Shown here: positions 12,170 to 17,860 of the stretch, piece after piece | Layout of the letters: every line of letters starts with the position of its first letter | Numbering within the stretch: the first letter of the stretch is position 1 | IMG/VR virus record: IMGVR_UViG_3300009136_000027 | Location: 1 to 29,297 of that record | DNA from: a virus | DNA length: 29,297 nt | Strand: one strand, 5' to 3' | The notes under the pieces: generated by a model | Told to the model about the DNA's origin: nothing | Database searches by the model: none | What the model saw: the letters and a program-made list of their open reading frames with translations, nothing else | Position numbers and translations under genes: made by a program

Positions 12170-12867
12170 GCAAGGAACATCCAATTTTGTTTTCACGCGA
12201 AATGGTCAAGGCTATTCTCGATGGCCGCAAAACGCAGACGAGAAGGGTAATTAAGACACAACCAGTGCCCGACCCTGATGGTACAAAATACAGCAAAAGT
12301 GGATATTGGCGGAGAAGTACATATCATCAAAGTATGATTACGATTGAAAACATGATTTGTGCTTGTCCCTACGGAAAGGTCGGAGACAGGCTTTGGGTGC
12401 GGGAAGGTTGGCAGGCAGGAATAGAATGGGATGCAGAAAAGCCAAGCGAAATAGACCCGCTTTGCGGAGGCAATGATATACATTATCTTGCCGATGGTTT
12501 TAGACTAAACGATGAAGATGGCTGGGGGAAACTGCGGTCTCCTTTATTTATGCCCAAATGGGCTGCCCGCCTTTGGCTTGAAATAACGGGAATAAGAGTC
12601 GAGAGGGTGCAGGAGATAAGCGAGGAGGATGCAATTGCAGAAGGTGTGGGTCATAGAGAGGGCCCAATCTTACGAATGGACAACACAGATGGGCCTACAA
12701 TTCGCCATTACCGAGATTACATGGAGATAAACTTTCATAGTTACAGATTTGATACGGCGATAAACTCCTTCTGGACGTTGTGGAATTTCCTCAATATCAA
12801 GTGTGGCTATGGATGGGAACAGAATCCCTGGTTGTGGGTGATTGAATTTAAGCCACCCTCCGTCTAA
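12166..12867 (+). CDS. ASCH-like phage protein
   Basis: A 233-residue product from the ATG that overlaps the upstream stop. It matches a widespread phage protein pattern: ILFSREMVKAILDGRKTQTRRVI (about 5-27), GKVGDRLWVREGW (about 70-82), RSPLFMPKWAARLWLEITGIRVERVQEISEEDAIAEGV, and a final YGWEQNPWLWVIEF. The N-terminal K-T-x-T-R-R and W-V-R-E motifs are those of ASCH-superfamily, PUA-like RNA-binding domains. The function in phages is unknown; RNA or modified-nucleotide binding is a reasonable guess. It is the last rightward gene before the leftward cluster. Confidence 0.82.
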   Translation: MSKEHPILFSREMVKAILDGRKTQTRRVIKTQPVPDPDGTKYSKSGYWRRSTYHQSMITIENMICACPYGKVGDRLWVREGWQAGIEWDAEKPSEIDPLCGGNDIHYLADGFRLNDEDGWGKLRSPLFMPKWAARLWLEITGIRVERVQEISEEDAIAEGVGHREGPILRMDNTDGPTIRHYRDYMEINFHSYRFDTAINSFWTLWNFLNIKCGYGWEQNPWLWVIEFKPPSV

Positions 12868-12915
12868 AGCCCGAAATCGAAACGACCTATGGTTTATTAC
12901 CCTCTCTGACAAGTT

Positions 12916-13119
12916 TCAAACGCTCTTTATCGTACCGTTGTTGATTTTCTCTCTTGTTTCCCGGGTAAGTAAATATTCAGGAATGAGAAGTTGGCTATGG
13001 GGCCGCTGAAAAATAGCATACGCCGCGCCTAATAATCCCGTTGGTTTTGTCCATCCCGAGAATATCCCGCTTGTCCAATGCACTTTACCCGTTTTGAAAT
13101 CTTTATATGTATTTTTCAT
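12916..13119 (-). CDS. Small hypothetical protein (leftward)
   Basis: A 67-residue product (MKNTYKDFKTGKVHWTSGIF...). The ribosome site is AAAGGTGAAAT, part of a hairpin-plus-leader cassette that recurs before the next upstream gene. It converges with the ASCH-like gene with 48 bases between stops and no obvious terminator. No family recognised. Confidence 0.6.
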   Translation of the reverse strand: MKNTYKDFKTGKVHWTSGIFSGWTKPTGLLGAAYAIFQRPHSQLLIPEYLLTRETREKINNGTIKSV

Positions 13120-13155
13120 ATTTCACCTTTCAGCCCCGCAGGGGCGGTTAAGATT
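13117..13155 (-). repeat. Intergenic hairpin plus ribosome-site cassette, copy a
   Basis: On the minus strand: AATCTTAAC, then a short GC hairpin (GCCCCTGCGGGGC), then TGAAAGGTGAAATATG. It is nearly identical to 13416-13453, differing in the hairpin loop. It joins two leftward genes and supplies the start of the downstream one. Confidence 0.7.
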
Positions 13156-13418
13156 CAGAGCCTACTAACCATATTTACCAACGAATATCCTTGAGCTACA
13201 AATTGAGCCACATTATCTTCTCCGTATTCTTTGGCAAATTCATCGAGAACTTCTTTTGGTGATTCGGGCGGCTCGCTTAAGCCAACTAATGGTTTTGCTT
13301 TGTCAGCATCAATAATGAGATACCAAACAGATTTTGGGTGAGGTCGCTCAATAACAATATGTTGTTTGCCTTTGCGCGGGTGGTTAGGTAATTCAAAAAC
13401 TTTACATTCTAACATCAT
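13155..13418 (-). CDS. Small hypothetical protein (leftward)
   Basis: An 87-residue product with a beta-type first half (VFELPNHPRKGKQHIVIERPHPKSVWYLIID) and an acidic helical second half (PESPKEVLDEFAKEYGEDN). The start has AAAGGTGAAAT from cassette copy b; a second ATG lies one codon on. The pattern suggests a small alpha/beta regulator but no family is recognised. Confidence 0.65.
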   Translation of the reverse strand: MMLECKVFELPNHPRKGKQHIVIERPHPKSVWYLIIDADKAKPLVGLSEPPESPKEVLDEFAKEYGEDNVAQFVAQGYSLVNMVSRL

Positions 13419-13453
13419 ATTTCACCTTTCAGCCCAAAGGGCGGGTTAAGATT
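13416..13453 (-). repeat. Intergenic hairpin plus ribosome-site cassette, copy b
   Basis: Same design as 13117-13155: minus-strand TTAACCCGCCCTTTGGGC hairpin, then TGAAAGGTGAAATATG. It includes the stop of the upstream gene and the start codon of the downstream gene. Confidence 0.7.
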
Positions 13454-13685
13454 TAGCTACTTTGCCTATGCTTCTATCTCGCAAGGCTAATTTGCCATTT
13501 TCTCTATGAACATACAATGTTCCTCGGCGGTATAAATCCATAAGCAAATCCTTGTTTGGTTCTTTTGTTAAATCAAGAGTAATCAAGCCATAAGAGATTG
13601 AACCACAAATAGGACATACAAAAGAAGTATTGTCAACAAGGCCACATCCATAACACCAATAATCTTTAATTGTATATTTATCCAT
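13446..13685 (-). CDS. Zinc-ribbon protein (leftward)
   Basis: A 79-residue product. CYGC at about 11-14 and CPIC at about 24-27 make a compact zinc ribbon at the N-terminus. The rest is a short alpha/beta tail with basic residues (LYRRGTLYVHRENGKLALRDR). It could be a small transcription-factor-like or adaptor protein; no family named. The start has AAAGGATAGAAAG upstream. It follows the next gene by four bases. Confidence 0.65.
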   Translation of the reverse strand: MDKYTIKDYWCYGCGLVDNTSFVCPICGSISYGLITLDLTKEPNKDLLMDLYRRGTLYVHRENGKLALRDRSIGKVAKS

Positions 13686-13689
13686 CTTT

Positions 13690-13878
13690 CTATCCTTTCT
13701 CGCTTATTGTTGATGTTGTTATGGTGGCGCCGGGAAAGGCAATCTCAAGACTCTTTCGGACACCCTTCATATATTGCTTGATGTTTTTGTCTGTCCAGCC
13801 GGTGGCCTTTTTGTTTTCAATGGTCTTAACGCGCCCGGACGGCATTTTGATTTTGATTACCAAGATTGTTCGTTTCAT
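13690..13878 (-). CDS. Small basic protein (leftward)
   Basis: A 62-residue, very basic product (MKRTILVIKIKMPSGRVKTIENKK...) with a beta hairpin followed by a basic helix (NIKQYMKGVRKSLEIAF). Nucleic-acid binding is plausible from charge. The ribosome site is GAGGTGTGAATT, the same leader as the gene at 14135. No family recognised. Confidence 0.6.
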   Translation of the reverse strand: MKRTILVIKIKMPSGRVKTIENKKATGWTDKNIKQYMKGVRKSLEIAFPGATITTSTISEKG

Positions 13879-13949
13879 AATTCACACCTCGTAATTAAAG
13901 TTCTAAAATAGTTAAGCCAGCCCTGCATACAAAACAAACGTGGGGGCTG

Positions 13950-14135
13950 TTAATACTGATGTGTTCTATCAGTAACATCTGTGCAATGTGCTTCCACATT
14001 CAGAGTCTCTGGCACGAAAATACTCCTGTCCATAAAGCTGTATATCCATCCACCAAATACTCTCATTACAGAAATACGTGCACCTATAGGTTTTTCCTCA
14101 TGTAAATCCATTGCAAGTAATTCTTCTTTGTTCAT
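13950..14135 (-). CDS. Small hypothetical protein (leftward)
   Basis: A 61-residue product with an acidic first 16 residues and a beta-type remainder (RISVMRVFGGWIYSFMDRSIFV). The leader GAGGTGTGAATTATGAA follows the TTTT of the minus-strand interlocked-helix element (14154-14245), so this gene has the same position relative to that element as the genes at 1552 and 7918 have to theirs. No family recognised. Confidence 0.6.
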   Translation of the reverse strand: MNKEELLAMDLHEEKPIGARISVMRVFGGWIYSFMDRSIFVPETLNVEAHCTDVTDRTHQY

Positions 14136-14153
14136 AATTCACACCTCATAAAA

Positions 14154-14245
14154 GCAGGCCGGCCCCGGCGCATGACTAACGACCATGAGAGACGTGCAAA
14201 CGGAGCGGCCTGCGTATTTTAATTTCGTTATGTTTTGGTCGTTAG
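14154..14245 (-). ncRNA. Interlocked-helix RNA, element 4 (minus strand)
   Basis: Read leftward: A (14245-14236, CTAACGACCA), B (14213-14206, GCAGGCCG), A' (14185-14176), B' (14161-14154), then TTTT and the ribosome site of the gene at 14135. Helix A is 10 bp, B is 8 bp, both perfect; the order is A-B-A'-B'. I find no convincing promoter directly before A, so it probably lies in the leader between two genes of one transcript. A' with flanks (14188-14175) is also a perfect 14-nt complement of the start region of the upstream gene (14662-14649). Confidence 0.6.
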
Positions 14246-14304
14246 CCATAAGGCCCTGTTTGCCATTGAAGGCCACGCGCCGACACAGGCGCAGGGCTGG
14301 GGGG

Positions 14305-14652
14305 TTATAAAGTCCCGTTTGCGATACAATCGCGTTTTAATCCTTTTGAAACTGTCCAGAGTATAGGATAATTGTTTTCTCGCTCATAATTCCAAATATC
14401 TGACCATTTTTCAGAACTGCTTTGGTCTCCTCTGTATTGGGCTTTTTTATATTTTTTGGGGAGCCAACCGGCATTTAACATTGCTTCTATGGCGGTCTGT
14501 TGGTAATGATCTCCGTAACCATATTGGAATTGGCCGACAACAACAGCCCCGTCTTTGTGCCTGATAACGCGGACGGAATGATAAGTATTACCATTTACCT
14601 TATCAAACCATTTTTTGGCGATACAAGTGAATTTTTTTGGTTTTGTTTTCAT
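14305..14652 (-). CDS. Hypothetical protein, first gene of the leftward unit
   Basis: A 115-residue product with a basic N-terminus and beta-rich core (YHSVRVIRHKDGAVVVGQFQYGYGDHYQQTAIEAML). The string GYGDHYQQTAIEAMLNAGWLP, with its conserved Gly-Tyr-Gly and Trp, is typical of small phage proteins of unknown role. Its start codon lies in ACTAACGACCATGA, which can pair with a downstream complement (14188-14175). It follows the leftward promoter at 14723-14695, so it is the first gene of this unit. Confidence 0.75.
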   Translation of the reverse strand: MKTKPKKFTCIAKKWFDKVNGNTYHSVRVIRHKDGAVVVGQFQYGYGDHYQQTAIEAMLNAGWLPKKYKKAQYRGDQSSSEKWSDIWNYERENNYPILWTVSKGLKRDCIANGTL

Positions 14653-14694
14653 GGTCGTTAGTCCTTAAAAAGGGTTAATTTGATTGTCGGATAT

Positions 14695-14723
14695 ATTATT
14701 GACAAAAAGGAGGAACGAGTCAA
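14695..14723 (-). promoter_or_regulatory. Leftward sigma70-type promoter
   Basis: Minus strand: -35 TTGACT (14723-14718), 17-bp spacer, -10 AATAAT (14700-14695), each one base from consensus. The predicted start is near 14688, 36 bases before the ATG at 14652. Confidence 0.65.
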
Positions 14724-14730
14724 GCAAAAT

Positions 14731-14753
14731 ATTCTAATAGTATATATTAGAAT
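14731..14753. promoter_or_regulatory. Palindrome next to the leftward promoter (operator candidate)
   Basis: ATTCTAAT (14731-14738) and ATTAGAAT (14746-14753) are an 8-bp perfect inverted repeat with a 7-bp AT-rich spacer. It lies just upstream of the leftward -35 box and between the divergent promoters. The size and symmetry suit a dimeric repressor or activator. No regulator gene with an obvious match is adjacent; the winged-helix protein at 6177 is one candidate binder. Confidence 0.5.
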
Positions 14754-14863
14754 TATTTATAGTAGGGGTTTAAGGCAAAAGCGTGGATATTGGGCCAAAA
14801 ACCAAGAAAAACAGGGGTGCTGTGCCAAAGTGGGTTGTAAATAAAATAAATAAAACTTTTTAT

Positions 14864-14891
14864 TTGACAGCTTGCCGATATAGTTTATAAT
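14864..14891 (+). promoter_or_regulatory. Rightward sigma70-type promoter of the long structured RNA
   Basis: Perfect -35 TTGACA (14864-14869), 16-bp spacer, perfect -10 TATAAT (14886-14891). The predicted start is about 14898. It is among the strongest promoter matches in the window. Confidence 0.88.
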
Positions 14892-14897
14892 GATGGT

Positions 14898-15347
14898 TTA
14901 TGATATGTGAATAGATTTAGTGAATATTATGTAATCGGCAGTTAAAGACCGTTTTTATATGTAAATTGTAGGTCTGCGTTAAGGTAAACATCCTTTCCGC
15001 GCGGGCAGTGGTGCCAAGAATGCCCAAAAAAGTGAGCTATAGCGTATCAATGACAAATGGTCATACGGATAGGCAGTTAAGACCGTTGCTGCTGGCCAGT
15101 ACGAGTGGGGAAAATGCCGAAGACAACAACTTTGATTTTACTACTTTTGAAACAGGTATTGTGTTAAACAAACGTACTTGATTGATATTACTAAGAAACA
15201 GACTTTGAACCAACGGCACTAAAACGATAGGGAATAAGGTTTCCCCCGTTTGTACTATCCGTGTAAGAAGGACATTAAAAATGGCTATAGTTCACAACGA
15301 AAGTTGTTTACCTGAGAGCGCCCCTGAGTAATCGGGGGCGTTTCTTT
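14898..15347 (+). ncRNA. Long structured non-coding RNA before the terminase genes
   Basis: About 450 nt between a consensus promoter and an intrinsic terminator, with no long frame. Complementary arms show a closing stem of 9+5 bp with a small internal loop (14982-14990 and 14993-14997 with 15305-15313 and 15299-15303). Inner stems are 15065-15072 with 15255-15262 (8 bp), 15083-15088 with 15211-15216 (6 bp), and a two-part hairpin at 15222-15251. A near-repeat (GGCAGTTAAAGACCGTT at 14937-14953, one A shorter at 15072-15087) lies inside. It does not look like tmRNA, RNase P or 6S RNA. Layout resembles large phage RNAs such as GOLLD and ROOL, but I cannot assign it. Confidence 0.65.
15319..15347 (+). 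terminator. Intrinsic terminator of the long RNA
   Basis: CGCCCC (15319-15324) pairs with GGGGCG (15335-15340) over a 10-nt loop, followed by TTTCTTT. It lies 14 bases before the small terminase start, so terminase expression needs read-through or another promoter. Confidence 0.85.
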
Positions 15348-15360
15348 ATTATGAGGGCAA

Positions 15361-15831
15361 ATGGTAAATAACAACGAAAAACTGACTTTGATGCAAAGGC
15401 TGTTTATAAATGCGTTTACAGCCTTCGGCCAACCAACTGAAGAAAATGCCTTGTTATCGGCCAAAGCCGCAGGATGTAAAGGTAAGAGCGATTCTGTCGT
15501 ATCTGCGACTGCGTCCCGTTGGTTAAGCAAGGTTAAGATAAAGGGTGTTATTGATGGTGTTAAAGCAGCAAGACAAGCACAGTTGGCCCAAAAGACGGGA
15601 TTTACAATAGAACAAGCGCAATTAGAGTATGAAGAAGCTCGCCAACATGCTATAAAGCTAAAGAAACCAGCGGCGGAAACAAGCGCAATCGTAGGCAAAT
15701 GCAGGCTTTACGGTTTTGACAAGGACAACGCCATAGGCGAGAAGACGGTAATCTTCGTTAGCCCCAAGCAAGGGCCTCAAGATGGCGGTACGGGGCCTAA
15801 ACAGGTGGAAAATGAGGTTATTGATGGATAA
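15361..15831 (+). CDS. Terminase small subunit
   Basis: A 156-residue product. Residues about 8-75 match the Terminase_2-type DNA-binding domain: LTLMQRLFINAF, then ENALLSAKAAGCKGKS (helix-turn-helix), then ASRWLSKVKIKGVIDGVKAAR. Residues about 80-125 form the helical oligomerisation part (TIEQAQLEYEEARQHAIK). The small subunit recognises phage DNA and recruits the motor. It lies 3 kb before the large subunit, separated by small genes, which is looser than usual. The ribosome site is GAGGGCAA. Confidence 0.85.
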   Translation: MVNNNEKLTLMQRLFINAFTAFGQPTEENALLSAKAAGCKGKSDSVVSATASRWLSKVKIKGVIDGVKAARQAQLAQKTGFTIEQAQLEYEEARQHAIKLKKPAAETSAIVGKCRLYGFDKDNAIGEKTVIFVSPKQGPQDGGTGPKQVENEVIDG

Positions 15832-16015
15832 ATTAAAAGTAAAACCAGTTAGCCAACAGCTTCGCGAAATGGGTTATATTATGCTGCCAAGCAGGGTTAG
15901 ACCTGCGGACGTAGGTGTAGTAGCATTACAACAGGGTTTTTCTATGTCGCGAGCTGCTGCTATGGCTGAAGAAGCAAGATTTAAGACTAACAAAGCCGAT
16001 AGTGAGGTAAAGTGA
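15824..16015 (+). CDS. Small hypothetical protein
   Basis: A 63-residue product starting at an ATG inside the terminase small subunit's last codons, with GAGG upstream; the frame is open further upstream. The C-terminal part is an Ala-rich helix (MSRAAAMAEEARFKTNK). It contains RVRPAD, whose codons include one copy of the GTTAGACC octamer clustered downstream. Unknown function. Confidence 0.55.
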   Translation: MDKLKVKPVSQQLREMGYIMLPSRVRPADVGVVALQQGFSMSRAAAMAEEARFKTNKADSEVK

Positions 16016-16197
16016 AAGTAACCATAGCAAAAGTAAATGGTCGCAAGTATATTGATGTGGGCGATTTGATTTGTTGTTTACTTCGTAACGAGCCTGATAG
16101 CTGGCTTATTAGTGAATTAGAGCGGATAAAGAACGAGGGCGAAGCCGCAGAGCTGCATTCCCATGAGGTGGATAATGGCATTAAAGGGCAAAGCTAA
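16012..16197 (+). CDS. Small hypothetical protein (GTG start)
   Basis: A 61-residue product from a GTG overlapping the previous stop (GTGA). It starts with a beta hairpin (KVTIAKVNGRKYIDVGDLI) and continues as charged helix (WLISELERIKNEGEA). Overlaps on both sides support translation. No family recognised. Confidence 0.55.
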   Translation: MKVTIAKVNGRKYIDVGDLICCLLRNEPDSWLISELERIKNEGEAAELHSHEVDNGIKGQS

Positions 16198-16393
16198 GAC
16201 GAATTACCAGCGCGAATATATGCGTAAGCGCAGGTCTAACAAAAGGTCTAACAAAGTAACGCAATCTGTTAGACCTGCAATGCTTGACATTAGACCCTTG
16301 TCGCTTGAACCTGTTAGACCCAAAGCAGAGCCTGAACCCCAAAGCCACAACCCAATGATGGTCGGCTATGTGCCAAAGGAGCAATTGAAATGA
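16175..16393 (+). CDS. Small basic protein with internal RSNK repeat
   Basis: A 72-residue product from the ATG after GAGGTGG. Residues 7-27 are very basic (NYQREYMRKRRSNKRSNK), with RSNK in tandem. Three RP dipeptides follow (VRPAML, IRPLSL, VRPK). The codons for RSNK (AGGTCTAACAAA) and VRP (GTTAGACC) are mutually complementary, so the message can fold on itself. Likely nucleic-acid-binding; no family named. Confidence 0.6.
   Translation: MALKGKAKTNYQREYMRKRRSNKRSNKVTQSVRPAMLDIRPLSLEPVRPKAEPEPQSHNPMMVGYVPKEQLK
16233..16320 (+). repeat. Cluster of GGTCTAAC / GTTAGACC inverted octamers
   Basis: GGTCTAAC at 16233-16240 and 16245-16252; GTTAGACC at 16268-16275 and 16313-16320, with ATTAGACC at 16289-16296. 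Another GTTAGACC lies near 15895. All are in coding sequence, so part of the pattern reflects repeated RSNK and VRP codons, but their alternating orientation permits several hairpins. Confidence 0.65.
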
Positions 16394-16704
16394 CTGAACC
16401 ACAGAATATGACAGTAACGCCCGAAGGCTTGAGGCCGGAGGTGCCCGCCAACTACGGCCAAGCCAACTGCGAGTGTAGGCATTGCGCCCAGACCAAGACA
16501 AGGCGCGAGCGGGGCTTGATGACTCTGAATCACGGCAGATACAAGGCGTTCTCAGAGCTTGCCGATAACGAGGTAAACAGGGTAAGCCTGCCCGGCGACG
16601 TGGACTACAAGAAGATAACTCTTGCCAATGGCTCGGAGATAGCAGCGGGCATATCTGCCGAGGATGTGTCTGACAAAGCTCTGGCCGAGGCCAACCCATG
16701 CTAA
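16390..16704 (+). CDS. Cysteine-containing hypothetical protein
   Basis: A 104-residue product with a C-x-C-x-x-C cluster (CECRHC at about 27-32), then a basic helix (KTRRERG) and an Asp/Glu-rich remainder. The Cys group could hold one metal ion with the terminal Cys. It overlaps the previous gene by ATGA and the next by seven bases. No family recognised. Confidence 0.6.
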   Translation: MTEPQNMTVTPEGLRPEVPANYGQANCECRHCAQTKTRRERGLMTLNHGRYKAFSELADNEVNRVSLPGDVDYKKITLANGSEIAAGISAEDVSDKALAEANPC

Positions 16705-16964
16705 CCGACTTCAAGTATGTAGATGACGAGGGCAAGTTGCTTCCGGGCTATGTCTGCGGGGGCTGCATCTTCAATGAACGAGCGGGCAGTATCTTTATCG
16801 AACAGGCAAGGTGCCTGAACTGCGACCCGAATGACACCGAGCACTACTGCCATCAACGCTGTCGGGAACGCGAGCAGAACATCCGCCAAGCCATAGAGCA
16901 AGGGCCAAGCCTGGCGACAGACCCGCGAGGGCCAACTCCAGAGCAAGTTTATGATGCAGTATGA
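16698..16964 (+). CDS. Cysteine-rich small protein
   Basis: An 88-residue product with six Cys and two His in residues 20-55 (CGGC, CLNC, YCHQRC), enough for two zinc sites. The C-terminus is a Pro-containing tail (TDPRGPTPEQVYDAV). It contains DPND, the Asp-Pro-Asn motif seen in several products here. Ordinary small zinc protein in layout; role unknown. Confidence 0.6.
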   Translation: MLTDFKYVDDEGKLLPGYVCGGCIFNERAGSIFIEQARCLNCDPNDTEHYCHQRCREREQNIRQAIEQGPSLATDPRGPTPEQVYDAV

Positions 16965-17062
16965 ATCCAGGAAGAGGCCAACTTGGCCAAGCTCAGGAGC
17001 CGAGTGGCCTTTTGGCGGGCGAAGAGAGAAAAAGGATATGCCCCTATAATCACAGGGCCTAA
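16961..17062 (+). CDS. Possible small protein (33 aa)
   Basis: A 33-residue frame (MNPGRGQLGQAQEPSGLLAG...) starting in the ATGA of the previous stop. The coupling is typical of this phage, but the product is low in structure. The DNA also holds GGCC-rich hairpins (about 16975-17010 with TTTT at 17010-17013), so it may just be a leader. Confidence 0.35.
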   Translation: MNPGRGQLGQAQEPSGLLAGEERKRICPYNHRA

Positions 17063-17106
17063 ATGTAAATTTTATGTAATTATCTAACTAACAAGGGTTT
17101 ACAATG
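17041..17106 (+). repeat. Duplicated intergenic leader, copy 1
   Basis: About 65 bases running into the start of the gene at 17104. They share the pattern TAATCACAG...CCTAAA...TAAATTTTA...TTAC AATG with 17290-17356, which runs into the start of the gene at 17354. This suggests duplication of a leader plus start region. Confidence 0.6.
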
Positions 17107-17325
17107 CTTAATATGTTCATATTTTTACTTATATGTCTATTATGGCCTATACCTTTCGTCCTTTTATGGGCGCTAATAGCCTTTGTGGGTCGCCAGCCGT
17201 TTATTTGTCATATATTTGGTCATAACGAGTATTTTACTCGCGAGATGGACAGGGCGTGGTGTATCCGATGCGGGAAAAGGACTTTTGGCCCTCCTGTAAT
17301 CACAGCCCTTAAACCTAAATTTTAG
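17104..17325 (+). CDS. Small membrane protein with cysteine motif
   Basis: A 73-residue product. Residues 3-28 are strongly hydrophobic (FIFLLICLLWPIPFVLLWALIAFV) and may span the membrane once or as a hairpin. A cytoplasmic-type tail follows with HIFGHNEY and WCIRCGK, so His/Cys metal binding is possible. A short TM plus a tail with H-x-x-x-H and CxxC is unusual for a head-region gene. No family named. Confidence 0.6.
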   Translation: MLNMFIFLLICLLWPIPFVLLWALIAFVGRQPFICHIFGHNEYFTREMDRAWCIRCGKRTFGPPVITALKPKF

Positions 17326-17356
17326 TTAAATACTTAACAGATAAGGAGTTACAATG
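17290..17356 (+). repeat. Duplicated intergenic leader, copy 2
   Basis: Related to 17041-17106 over about 65 bases, including TAATCACAG and the final TTACAATG. The start of this copy encodes the C-terminus of the gene ending at 17325. Confidence 0.6.
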
Positions 17357-17851
17357 AAAGGCAGATTGACATTGGCAGCGGTTTTGATTTTGATATGTGG
17401 GATATTTGCAGTATTTGGCGAGGAAACAGCCCTTACGATAGACGATGACATCATTGACCCAAACGAGCCTTGCTTTATGCTAACCACTGGCACGACATCA
17501 AGTTATGCCGAAACGGTATCAATCGAGATGGATGGGGGTTCTGTCGAATTGAGCATCAACGACAGGGGCGAGCTTGACATTGAGTATGAGGGCGATATTA
17601 ACGAGCCTGCGATGTTCTTTTTCGACTATTATCTCAAGGGCATGTGCGAGCAATGGATGAAGGCCAATGGTTATGTGGCGGCAGAAAAGGAGTTTAAGGG
17701 GTGCAATCACAGCCACCTTGTTTCCAGCCAAGACCATTGGAATATGAGTTTTTCTGGAACTTTGATGGGCAAGCGTTACAAATGCAGGGAATGCGGCGCG
17801 GAAATTACAGTTAGTATAGCGTATGTGACCAAGCCGAAGGAAAAGGATTAA
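17354..17851 (+). CDS. Secreted or periplasmic protein with C-terminal Cys motif
   Basis: A 165-residue product. Residues 1-22 are a signal peptide (MKGRLTLAAVLILICGIFAVFGE), with a likely cleavage near FGE. The mature part is acidic (DDDIIDPNEPCF...). The C-terminal third has CNHSHL and YKCRECG, and so could bind zinc. An exported protein between terminase genes is unexpected. It contains DPNEP, a motif I link to Planctomycete exported proteins. Its function is unknown; a role in host interaction is possible. Confidence 0.65.
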   Translation: MKGRLTLAAVLILICGIFAVFGEETALTIDDDIIDPNEPCFMLTTGTTSSYAETVSIEMDGGSVELSINDRGELDIEYEGDINEPAMFFFDYYLKGMCEQWMKANGYVAAEKEFKGCNHSHLVSSQDHWNMSFSGTLMGKRYKCRECGAEITVSIAYVTKPKEKD

Positions 17852-17860
17852 GGATAGGCA

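Noticed and set aside
13069-14652. CRISPR array among the leftward cassettes
   Set aside because: Two-copy leader repeats with genes between them do not form a repeat-spacer array; no cas genes.
14699-14730. A rightward TTGACA at 14699-14704 as an extra promoter
   Set aside because: No acceptable -10 within 15-19 bases.
15281-15331. A 16-codon frame (MAIVHNESCLPESAPE) near the 3' end of the long RNA, considered as a tmRNA-like tag
   Set aside because: There is no tRNA-Ala-like domain or typical tag ending, and the frame lies inside the closing stem and terminator. A leader peptide cannot be excluded.
14860-15350. Group I intron or RNase P RNA in the non-coding block
   Set aside because: I could not find the conserved core motifs of either, and no split gene flanks it.
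16181-16735. A 184-residue minus-strand frame
   Set aside because: It lies antisense to the coupled genes at 16175, 16390 and 16698; Ser/Arg-rich shadow translation.
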